From JANNXQ01 sp038238555 (lineage in GTDB: Bacteria > Verrucomicrobiota > Verrucomicrobiia > Chthoniobacterales > Chthoniobacteraceae), in contig JBBRXP010000001.1 of the NCBI GenBank assembly GCA_038238555.1, positions 1-64,000 on the forward strand: a stretch of 64,000 nucleotides of DNA. Direction: 5' to 3'. The position numbers were made by a program, and so were the translations under genes. How positions within the stretch are numbered: position 1 is the first letter of the stretch; every line of letters begins with the position of its first letter. Shown here piece by piece: positions 1 through 7,160 of this stretch. The notes below the pieces were generated by a model. The model ran no database searches and was not told the origin of the DNA. It was given only the letters and a program-made list of their open reading frames with translations.

Positions 1-857
1 GCCAGCTTCATCCAGGCTAGATAATGCCGCCAAGACAGGGGTTGGCGTTGAGCGAGGCAACGCGGGAGGCCGGCGAAGCAGGAGAGCCACCACTGGGGCT
101 CGCGCAATACCCAGTGCCAGCCACGCGTCCATGCGTAACCTAATTGCCGGACGAGCCGGAACGCTGCCACTGCCAGCACTTGCGGCGCGGGGCAGCGGAG
201 GAAGACACTCCAGAGTTCGTTGCGTGCGTGGCGGTGGTGGGTGCGCAGTTCGTTGCGCTGCGCCGCGGTGAAGTGGTGTCGGATGGTGCGCGACGATTCG
301 TGCCATACCTGCCAGCCGGCGCACACGCAGCGCAACGCGAAGTCCGGCTCCTCGTAAGCATGGAAGAACTGCGGAGGATAATCTCCAAGCTCGCGGAAGG
401 CGGCTGTGCGGATCGCGGCGCCGGAGTTGGCATAACTCGCCGCGAAGTGAGAGGGGCCAAAGTTTTCGATAGTCAAGGTTACCGGGTGTTCGTCGGAGCG
501 TTGAGGGAAGCTTGCTACGGCGAGCCGCGGGCGGCTGGCAAAAAGCTCGCTGACTCGGGCGATAAAGTCCGGTTCGATGGGATAACTGTCGTCATCAAGA
601 CTTAGAAAGACCTCGCAGGTAGTTATCCCCGCCATTTCGTTGCGAGACGGAATCGAACCGCGCGCCCGCTCATGGACGATCAAGCGGACCGAAGGGTAAC
701 TCGTTTGCACAAGCGCGGCCGTGCCGTCGGCGCATCCGTCGGCGACTACTAACACTTCTTCCGCGGGAGGCGACAGGCGGCTCAGCTCCTGCAGAGTCCT
801 CGCGAGTTCCTCCCGGCGATTATGGGTGGTAATGCAGATGGATACCGATGGGTTCAT
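1..857 (-). CDS. Family 2 glycosyltransferase (3' part outside window)
   Basis: The frame starts at ATG 857 and runs open off the left edge, giving about 285 residues. The N-terminus has the beta-strand start of a GT-A fold (SVSICITTHNR, residues 4-14), a VVADGCADGT loop at about 37-46 and an acidic metal-binding stretch LDDDS at about 87-91; a later HAYEEPDFALR segment resembles the ED acceptor motif of family 2. It should transfer a sugar from a nucleotide sugar during polysaccharide assembly at the inner membrane; donor and acceptor cannot be read from the sequence. The ATG overlaps the stop of the preceding gene (ATGA, 854-857), so translation is probably coupled. Confidence 0.85.
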   Translation of the reverse strand, partial: MNPSVSICITTHNRREELARTLQELSRLSPPAEEVLVVADGCADGTAALVQTSYPSVRLIVHERARGSIPSRNEMAGITTCEVFLSLDDDSYPIEPDFIARVSELFASRPRLAVASFPQRSDEHPVTLTIENFGPSHFAASYANSGAAIRTAAFRELGDYPPQFFHAYEEPDFALRCVCAGWQVWHESSRTIRHHFTAAQRNELRTHHRHARNELWSVFLRCPAPQVLAVAAFRLVRQLGYAWTRGWHWVLREPQWWLSCFAGLPRCLAQRQPLSWRHYLAWMKL

Positions 858-1756
858 GCGAGCGCCTGCCGGGCGAGGAATGGATAGGCCCGCGAATACA
901 TCCGGTGGCGAACGATGCCGACATAGTGGCGCACGGTAAGTTCCTCACAGGGGATGTCGGGTTCGTAGAAAAACATGCCTTGTGCGTTGAGTGTGTATTC
1001 CGCCTCGGGCAAAGGTTGCGCGCCGCTGGCAGGCATGAGCGCGCAGAAGATCGTCTGCTCGGAGAAGTGATTGTAGTAAGTGGGACTCCAGCCTTCGAGC
1101 AACCGCTCCACCAGCGCTGGGTCGAGGCTGTTTGGAGTTACCCACAGCAAGCCGGAGTTTAACTCTTCGTGCAGCGGCAGGCCCAACGCGCGCGCGCGGG
1201 CGCAGATCCACGGGTCTTGCGATGGCTCGTTCTGGTCGGTCATGTAGGCATTCGGACCGCCGCGCTCGATCCGGTCGATCAGTGTGCCCGGGTGGCGGAA
1301 AGCGAGCACGTCGCTGTCGCAGTAGAGCAGGGGACCGTTGCCTTGCAGATGCAGGATAAGAGAGAGCTTGCGCGCGTAGCGATAGTGCTCGAGCAGCCTG
1401 GCAAAGTATTGGGGCGGGGGAGGCTGGGAGGCGAGAAGGTGGGGCATCGAGGCGATCTCGCCGCCGGGGAATAGCCGCAAGAAGAGGACGCGCATGGCGT
1501 GGGTAACTTCGCCATCGACGAAAAGGCGGAGGTGCAGCAACGGATGGAGGAAGCGCATCCAACTCCACGCACACCAACAGCCATCGAGTAACTTATCCGC
1601 TTCGCATAACACAACGAACGACCTGGGATGTTGCCCGCTGTGGATGGGCGGGAACTCCAGCACGCGGCGGTGAATCGAGCGCGGCCTGTTTCGCTGCAAA
1701 GCGGTAACGTAGCGATTCAAGGCGCGGGCCAGGAGATGTCTTTTCCAGGAACCCAT
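854..1756 (-). CDS. Putative nucleotide-sugar transferase
   Basis: 300 residues without a signal peptide. The clearest motif is YCDSDVLAF at about 145-153, a DxD-type nucleotide-sugar/metal site, followed by a SGLLW segment and an NHFSEQTIF segment like those of GT8-like or capsular transferases. No membrane segment is evident, so it is probably cytoplasmic or peripheral. It overlaps the downstream family 2 transferase by 4 bases. The exact family is not certain; a GT-A enzyme of an exopolysaccharide locus is the best reading, from the DxD motif plus context. Confidence 0.65.
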   Translation of the reverse strand: MGSWKRHLLARALNRYVTALQRNRPRSIHRRVLEFPPIHSGQHPRSFVVLCEADKLLDGCWCAWSWMRFLHPLLHLRLFVDGEVTHAMRVLFLRLFPGGEIASMPHLLASQPPPPQYFARLLEHYRYARKLSLILHLQGNGPLLYCDSDVLAFRHPGTLIDRIERGGPNAYMTDQNEPSQDPWICARARALGLPLHEELNSGLLWVTPNSLDPALVERLLEGWSPTYYNHFSEQTIFCALMPASGAQPLPEAEYTLNAQGMFFYEPDIPCEELTVRHYVGIVRHRMYSRAYPFLARQALA

Positions 1757-1975
1757 GCCGGCAGTTAGCAGTCCGTGGAATCACTCTTCCAGCGGCGTAG
1801 GCACGCCATGTCTATAGTAACCGACCCGACCAGTGAAGCTAGCTCCGTAGGAGCGGCACCAGCGCGCAACGCTGTCTTCATGCCGCTCCTACGGAGCTGG
1901 CCCGCTTTTTTTTCGGATGCTATAAACATGGCTCAGGAATGGGGGACGACGAGAGGGAGGATTTCAAGAGAACGT
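1757..1975. other. Intergenic gap in the polysaccharide locus
   Basis: This 219-base gap separates two minus-strand gene groups that are otherwise tightly overlapped. It contains a perfect 18-bp palindrome (1841-1858 with 1881-1898) followed on the plus strand by a run of T at about 1906-1913. No convincing open frame lies here. The promoter of the 854-1756 gene is expected in this gap, but no clear -35/-10 pair was recognised. Confidence 0.5.
1841..1913. repeat. Perfect inverted repeat with T-run
   Basis: The arm AGCTCCGTAGGAGCGGCA (1841-1858) is matched exactly in reverse complement at 1881-1898 across a 22-base loop. After GGCCCGC the plus strand has a run of T. The T-run would make it a terminator for plus-strand transcription, yet both flanking genes lie on the minus strand, so a REP-like dispersed palindrome is more plausible. 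Confidence 0.8.
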
Positions 1976-2527
1976 TTAACCGGCATGCGACTTGATCACT
2001 CTCGCTGGGTTGCCCACGGCTACCGCCTGGCTTGGCAGGGACTTGGTAACCACGCTGCCGGCGCCGACGACGGTTCCTTCGCCGATGGTTACTCCTTTGA
2101 GCACTACCACGTGGGCGCCGAGCCAGCATCGTGCGCCGATGCGCGTGGGCGCGGAGACCAGCGGCTGCGAGCCGGGAGTGCCTGTCGGATCATAGGCATG
2201 ATCGTGATCGGTAATGTAACAACCCGGGCCGATCATTGTGTCCGCGCCGATCTCCACCAGTTCGCTCGCGTCGATGAAGGTGTGGCGATTGAGGTAAGTG
2301 CGCGGGCCGATAACAATCCGCGCGTGATCGTTAGTCGCGAGCAGAGTAATGCCGCGATCGAGCGCGGCGCCGGGGCTGAGGGTAATGCAGCGGGGTCGCA
2401 CCGGCCACTCGATGGCTTGTAACCAGCACGCGCCTTCAATGCGCATCCCCAGCGCGCGGTACCATGTTGCTCTTACCCGCGAAGCGAGGCTCTGCCACAG
2501 CTTGAGGACGCGGGTGCTCAGAGCCAC
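1976..2527 (-). CDS. Left-handed beta-helix acyltransferase (WcaF/WbbJ type)
   Basis: 183 residues starting at GTG 2527, overlapping the preceding stop by 10 bases. The C-terminal two thirds shows imperfect hexapeptide repeats (IGADTMIGPG, IGARCWLGAHVVVLKG, IGEGTVVGAGSVV), typical of the trimeric left-handed beta-helix O-acetyltransferases of sugar loci. The ITDHDHAYDP segment at about 105-115 is characteristic of the colanic-acid/maltose acetyltransferase branch and supplies the catalytic histidine. It most likely acetylates a sugar of the exopolysaccharide from acetyl-CoA in the cytoplasm. It is the last gene before the palindrome-bearing gap. Confidence 0.85.
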   Translation of the reverse strand: MALSTRVLKLWQSLASRVRATWYRALGMRIEGACWLQAIEWPVRPRCITLSPGAALDRGITLLATNDHARIVIGPRTYLNRHTFIDASELVEIGADTMIGPGCYITDHDHAYDPTGTPGSQPLVSAPTRIGARCWLGAHVVVLKGVTIGEGTVVGAGSVVTKSLPSQAVAVGNPARVIKSHAG

Positions 2528-3423
2528 GTGCCGAGGATTTCATCGCGCCACGCGGCGGGGCGGCTGCGGAGGATCGATAGAGTAACGAAGAGCCGGTGAA
2601 GCATGAGCTTGCATTCGAAGACCGGCCCGCGCAGCCCGAGCACTTCGCGCGAGACGATGCACTGGTTGCGGATGCGCATGCGCGCGAGATGGCGCACGGC
2701 CTCGCGCGGACGCATGCCCGCGCCATCGCGATGCTGGCAGCGCGCGGTCTTGTGAAAGTAAAGCCGGTGCGTCTTTGCGATGCGCGCGGAGAGGTGCACG
2801 TCTTCCATGAAGCTGTAGCCCTCAAACTTTGGGAAGAGTTCTCGCTGGAAAATCTCGGTGCGATAAAAGACGCAGCCCGAGTTGAGCCAGTCGGCGGGGA
2901 TAAGATCGCCGGCGCCTTCGCTGTAACATGGCAGGCAATTGATGGCGGGGCCGAATAGCCGCCCGCCGTAAGTGCGATCGGAGAAGCCGGCCTGGAATCG
3001 GTAATACCACCAGATCCAGCCGCGCGGTTCGGGGCGAAAGATTTCTTCGATGCGCAAAGCGACGCCGCCGATTTCGCGAGCCGCGTCGGCTTCGAAGACC
3101 TCGCACACTTTCGCGCACGCCTCGGGATGCAAGCCGATGTCGTCGTCGATGAAACCGAGGAGGGGACTTTCCGCGGGATCAACCACGTTGCTGCCTTGAT
3201 TGCGCTGCATCGCGGCGCTCGCGATTTCGGCGCGCTCGTAATGCACGGGCAGCCGCGCGCGCCAGTCGTCGGCGACTTCGCGCACGCGCCCGTCGCGGGA
3301 GGAATCGACGACGATGACGGCGGCAGGTTGCGCGGTCTGGATGGAGATGCCGGTGAGCGTGCGGTCGAGTTCGTCGGGCAACGCGTGGGCGGGGATGACG
3401 AGGCTGTAAGCGAGGCGATTCAC
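2518..3423 (-). CDS. Family 2 glycosyltransferase
   Basis: The frame could be extended upstream, but the start chosen is GTG 3423, which overlaps the upstream stop as GTGA and places the GT-A fold (LAYSLVIPAHALPDEL) right at the N-terminus; about 301 residues. The metal site is IDDDIG at about 92-97. A SFMEDVHLSARI segment in the second half fits the ED acceptor motif. No transmembrane helix is obvious. It is the middle gene of an overlapping series and probably adds one sugar to a lipid-linked oligosaccharide; specificity is unknown. Confidence 0.8.
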   Translation of the reverse strand: MNRLAYSLVIPAHALPDELDRTLTGISIQTAQPAAVIVVDSSRDGRVREVADDWRARLPVHYERAEIASAAMQRNQGSNVVDPAESPLLGFIDDDIGLHPEACAKVCEVFEADAAREIGGVALRIEEIFRPEPRGWIWWYYRFQAGFSDRTYGGRLFGPAINCLPCYSEGAGDLIPADWLNSGCVFYRTEIFQRELFPKFEGYSFMEDVHLSARIAKTHRLYFHKTARCQHRDGAGMRPREAVRHLARMRIRNQCIVSREVLGLRGPVFECKLMLHRLFVTLSILRSRPAAWRDEILGTWL

Positions 3424-4343
3424 GAGCGCGTGAGGGCGGCGAGTTTTTCGGCGGCTCTGAATCCGAGCGCGTGGTAACCGGCACGGTAAGCAAGTGGTGC
3501 CGCGGGGCCGGCGAGTGCGATGAGTCCGCGAGCTTTGCGTTGAGCGTGGTAGGCGGCGGCTGCATCGGGATCGAATTTTGCGAGCGTGCGGGCCATCTCG
3601 AAACAAGCGCGGCCGGCGACGTGCTGATGCTGCGCGGTCCACAGTTCGCGAGCCGCGAGCCATTCCCGCAAGTCATCGATGAGCGCGGAGCGCACTTGCA
3701 CGACGCGCCGCGGATCCTTGCGGGAGAGCGTGTCCTCGCTCCACACGCGATAGACCGCGTGCGGCGTGGGCGCGAATACAAAGCGCAGCCCGGCCTTGAG
3801 CGCGCGGAGATAAAGCTCGTGTTCCTGGCAGCACGGCTGGTCTTCCTTCCAGCCGCCGAGCGCGGCCAACGCGCTCCGCCGCCAGAGGGCGCCGCCAGTC
3901 TGCGGGATGCGCCACGCGATCCACTGCGAGTAGATGCCGAGCTCGGGGCTCGTGTCGCTTGGCGTGCGCTGGCCGGCATCTTCGATCCACACCGGGCTGT
4001 AAATGACGTCCGCATTTTCTCCGTTTTCGGCTTCCGCAAATTGCCGTTCGATCTTTTGCGGCTCGAGATAATCGTCGGCGTCGAGGAACTGAATCCACTC
4101 GCCGCTCGCGTGCGCGAGCGCCGTGTTTCGCGCGGTGTTGGCTCCGCGGTTCGCGCTGGCGATCAAGCGCACGCGGTCGCCGAAGCCGCGCGCGATTTCG
4201 GGCGAGCGGTCGGCCGAGCCGTCATCGACGACGATCACTTCCTTCTCCGGCCATGTCTGCGCCAGCGCGCTCTCCACACAGCCGGCGAGCCAGCGTTCCG
4301 TATTGAAGCACGGGATGGCGATGCTGACCGTGGGCGCGCTCAT
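3420..4343 (-). CDS. Family 2 glycosyltransferase
   Basis: 307 residues with a textbook family 2 N-terminus: VSIAIPCFNTERWL at 6-19, VIVVDDGSADRS at about 36-47 and the DxD motif FLDADDY at about 86-92. The middle has a conserved TGGALWRRSAL stretch, also usual in this family. It overlaps the upstream gene by 4 bases (ATGA at 4340-4343) and the downstream gene by 4 bases (GTGA), so the genes are translationally coupled. Acceptor and donor are unknown. Confidence 0.88.
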   Translation of the reverse strand: MSAPTVSIAIPCFNTERWLAGCVESALAQTWPEKEVIVVDDGSADRSPEIARGFGDRVRLIASANRGANTARNTALAHASGEWIQFLDADDYLEPQKIERQFAEAENGENADVIYSPVWIEDAGQRTPSDTSPELGIYSQWIAWRIPQTGGALWRRSALAALGGWKEDQPCCQEHELYLRALKAGLRFVFAPTPHAVYRVWSEDTLSRKDPRRVVQVRSALIDDLREWLAARELWTAQHQHVAGRACFEMARTLAKFDPDAAAAYHAQRKARGLIALAGPAAPLAYRAGYHALGFRAAEKLAALTRS

Positions 4344-5095
4344 GCAGCGAGAGGATGGAGCCCGAAGGTGGCGCGCAGCCTTGCGGTGAGCGGTCGGGTG
4401 TGGAGCAGTTTTTTCAGGAGCATCTTTTTTCCGCGCCAGGAACTCAGTGCGATCCGGCTGTCGTTCTCTCCGGTGGCGGTGATGTAAACCGCGCCGAGAA
4501 AGGGCAGCTCGGCGAGAGGCGCGCCGCGGTTCTGGAAAAATTTGCCGATGACTCCGTGGCCGTGCGTGAGGATGAAGTAGGGGTCGTTGGGTTCCTCGAG
4601 CGAGGTGGGAAAATCGGCGGCGGTCAGCCGCACGATGGCGGAGGTGCCGCAGTAGTCGTCGAAGTTTTTGAGCCGGTAGAGCCAGCGGCTGCCTTCATCG
4701 TGCATGTATCCGGTTTTGAAATTCCAACCGCGCGCGCTCGGCGATGCGGAGGCGAGCGCGGCGAGGTCGCGGTGAACGCAATCGTCGGCATCCATGAACA
4801 TCACGTGGGCCGGAGCGAGGTGGCGGCTGGCGATCAGGCCGCGCTTGAGCTTCCGCCACTTGTCGTTCATCCGGGAGGCGGTGGTGGGATCGGGCAGCGG
4901 AAAATCTTCCTCGATGATCGTGAGCGCGGGATGTGTGAAGGCGATCGCGGGCCGTTCGTTGCAGACGAGGAAGACGCGGAAGTCGGACGAAGATTGCGCG
5001 CAGATCGAGCGCACCGTGCGCTCCCACAGATGCGACACGCGCCCCCAATCCTGAGAGGCGCGCGGGCTTTGCAAGGCGACGACGAAGAGGAGCAT
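4340..5095 (-). CDS. Putative glycosyltransferase (GT-A, rhamnosyltransferase-like)
   Basis: A longer frame exists, but ATG 5095 is chosen: it shares one base with the asparagine synthase stop (TGATG) and gives 251 residues starting MLLFVVALQSP. Visible motifs are FRVFLVCNERP near residue 48, a MNDKWRKLKRGL stretch and the metal site MFMDADDCVHRDL near residue 102. The layout resembles the putative rhamnosyl transferase family, but the assignment rests on motif spacing alone. It sits between the amidotransferase and further glycosyltransferases of the polysaccharide locus. Confidence 0.65.
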   Translation of the reverse strand: MLLFVVALQSPRASQDWGRVSHLWERTVRSICAQSSSDFRVFLVCNERPAIAFTHPALTIIEEDFPLPDPTTASRMNDKWRKLKRGLIASRHLAPAHVMFMDADDCVHRDLAALASASPSARGWNFKTGYMHDEGSRWLYRLKNFDDYCGTSAIVRLTAADFPTSLEEPNDPYFILTHGHGVIGKFFQNRGAPLAELPFLGAVYITATGENDSRIALSSWRGKKMLLKKLLHTRPLTARLRATFGLHPLAA

Positions 5096-6954
5096 CAGCG
5101 GGCAAGCGTGGAGACCCACACTTCGTAGAGCCACAGCGCGTAGAGCGTGCGCGCGCCGTCCCATGTGCCGCGGAGAAAATCCTGCCACGCGGTGCCCAGC
5201 AACTGGTGGTCGAGATGCGCGCGGCAGGCGGAATCGGCGGCGAAGAGCGTGGACTCGATCTGCTCGCGCAGCGGCCCGGCCAGCCACGCGTCGAGCGGCA
5301 CGGGGAAGCCGCGCTTCGGGCGATCGAGCGGCTCGCGCAGCTTGCGCGCGAGGCAGTGGCGCAGCACGAGTTTGCCGGGACCGCCGGGTGGAAGCTTGAG
5401 CGGGGAAGCCATGCGCGCGGCGAGCGCGGCCACGCGCAGATCGAGCAGCGGCGTGCGCAATTCGATGGAGGCGGCCATGCTCATCTTGTCGGCTTTTTGC
5501 AGGAGGGACTCGGCGAGCTGCCAGTCGAGGTCGAGCGTGAGCAGCTCGCTCAAGGTGTCGCGCTGCCGGCGATACACCCGCGCCGCGATTTCACGCTGCC
5601 GCGCGCGCAAGCGCTGGAGCTGATCGCCAGTCAATCCGCGCGGATGGCGCACATCGCCGGGCAGTCCTTCCATGCGCAGCGACACCGCCTCGCTCGCGCG
5701 CGAGTGATGCGCCCGCGCGCCGAGCCGCTGCCAGCGCGACGGCGCATCTCCCGTGGGCAGCAGCGGGGCAAAGGGGCGCAGCTTTTCCGAGCGCCGGAGC
5801 GTCGCGAGCATGCCGAGGTAACGGCCATCGTAGCCGGCGAAAAGTTCATCCGCGCCTTCGCCGGAGAGCAGCACTGTCACGTGCTCGCGCGCGAGCTCGC
5901 ACACGCGCAGGACGGCGAATGCAGCGGGGTCGCCGATCGGTTCATCGAGATGCCGCGCGACGCGGGCGATGTCGGCGGCGAGATCGTCGGCGGTCAATTC
6001 CAGCACGTGATGTTGCGATTGAATTTCGCGCGCCGTCTCGGCCGCGCCGCGCGTCTCCGAATCCTCCCCGCCGAAGCCAACGGTGAAAGTGCGCATGCCC
6101 GACTCGTGCAAATCCTGCGCGTAGGCCGAGACGACGCGGCTGTCGAGCCCGCTGCTCAGCAACACGCCGACCGGCACATCCGCGCGGAGATGGACTTTCA
6201 AGGAATCGCGCAGCGCGGCATCCAGCGCCTCGACCGCTGGATCGAGCGCGGTGAGATCCGGCGCTTCATCGAGGGCATAAGCCCAGTACTTGCGCGTGGA
6301 AAAATCCGCGGGCCGGTCGAGCGGCACCGTGAGCAGGCTGCCGGCGGAGAGCTTGTGAATGTGCCGGAAGTGCGTGCGGGGCGGCGGCAGCGACATCCAC
6401 GCGATGTAGTCGAGGAAGGCGTCGGGATCGCGCTCGCGCCCGACCCACGGCAGCGCGAAGAGGCATTTCATTTCCGAAGCAAAAGCGAGCCGCCCGCCGG
6501 CGTGCGTGTAGTAGAGCGGCTTCTGGCCGAAGTGATCGCGAGCGATGAGCAACTCGCGCCGGCGCGTATCGAGCAGCGCAAAGGCAAACATTCCGCGCAA
6601 GCGCCCGAGCATCGACTCGCCGTGTTGTTCGTAGAGATGCACGAGCACCTCGGTATCGGTGTGCGTGCGGAAGCGGTGGCCTTGCGCGGTGAGTTCGCGC
6701 GCGAGCTCGAGGTAGTTGTAGATCTCGCCGTTAAAAAAAACGCCGACCGTCGAGTCTTCATTCCAGATGGGCTGCGCGCCGCCGGCGAGGTCGATGACGC
6801 TGAGCCGCCGCATCCCGAGCGCGAGGCCCGAGGCCACGTGCGCGCCCGCGCCATCCGGCCCGCGATGGGCGATGAGCGCGAGCATGCGGTCGAGACTGGC
6901 GCGCGCGTCGGCCTCCGCAACCGAGGGAATGACGAAACCGGCAATGCCGCACAT
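5095..6954 (-). CDS. asnB: Asparagine synthase-like amidotransferase of the polysaccharide locus
   Basis: 619 residues starting MCGIAGF, with Cys2 as glutaminase nucleophile of the N-terminal Ntn domain. FFNGEIYN and SEMKCLFAL follow, then the ATP-pyrophosphatase domain with LLSSGLDSRVV near residue 260 and LSGEGADELFAGY near 365. It transfers glutamine-derived ammonia to an acyl-adenylated substrate. AsnB homologues inside exopolysaccharide or exosortase loci often amidate a sugar acid or serve an unknown step instead of making asparagine. It heads the overlapping minus-strand genes, so the operon promoter should lie in 6955-7160. Confidence 0.88.
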   Translation of the reverse strand: MCGIAGFVIPSVAEADARASLDRMLALIAHRGPDGAGAHVASGLALGMRRLSVIDLAGGAQPIWNEDSTVGVFFNGEIYNYLELARELTAQGHRFRTHTDTEVLVHLYEQHGESMLGRLRGMFAFALLDTRRRELLIARDHFGQKPLYYTHAGGRLAFASEMKCLFALPWVGRERDPDAFLDYIAWMSLPPPRTHFRHIHKLSAGSLLTVPLDRPADFSTRKYWAYALDEAPDLTALDPAVEALDAALRDSLKVHLRADVPVGVLLSSGLDSRVVSAYAQDLHESGMRTFTVGFGGEDSETRGAAETAREIQSQHHVLELTADDLAADIARVARHLDEPIGDPAAFAVLRVCELAREHVTVLLSGEGADELFAGYDGRYLGMLATLRRSEKLRPFAPLLPTGDAPSRWQRLGARAHHSRASEAVSLRMEGLPGDVRHPRGLTGDQLQRLRARQREIAARVYRRQRDTLSELLTLDLDWQLAESLLQKADKMSMAASIELRTPLLDLRVAALAARMASPLKLPPGGPGKLVLRHCLARKLREPLDRPKRGFPVPLDAWLAGPLREQIESTLFAADSACRAHLDHQLLGTAWQDFLRGTWDGARTLYALWLYEVWVSTLAR

Positions 6955-7050
6955 GGGTGGGGCAATGAGTTAGCGATGTTCATGCCAGTCGCCCAGAGCG
7001 AAGGAGGGCCATCCGAAGCGACGACGCCTGCGGCGGGCTGAACGCCGAAC

Positions 7051-7071
7051 TTCAAACTTCAAACTTCAAAC
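7051..7071. repeat. TTCAAAC heptamer array (3 units)
   Basis: Three exact tandem copies of TTCAAAC lie in the divergent spacer between the asparagine synthase gene and the dehydrogenase gene, preceded by a partial unit (GAAC). The period is 7 bp, as in the other short arrays of this window. Confidence 0.85.
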
Positions 7072-7160
7072 GCCAATGGTGACACTGCCCGTGTTCACAA
7101 AACTTGATGCGAGGCAGTAAAGCTCGCGCCGTCCTGCTGGATTGTCTTAGCACACGACTC

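Noticed and set aside
635..665. tRNA-like TTCGAACC-type string
   Set aside because: It lies within the glycosyltransferase gene and lacks cloverleaf arms.
5206..7041. 611-residue plus-strand frame
   Set aside because: Antisense to the asparagine synthase-like gene, whose Cys2 and ATP motifs are intact; the frame shows no motifs.
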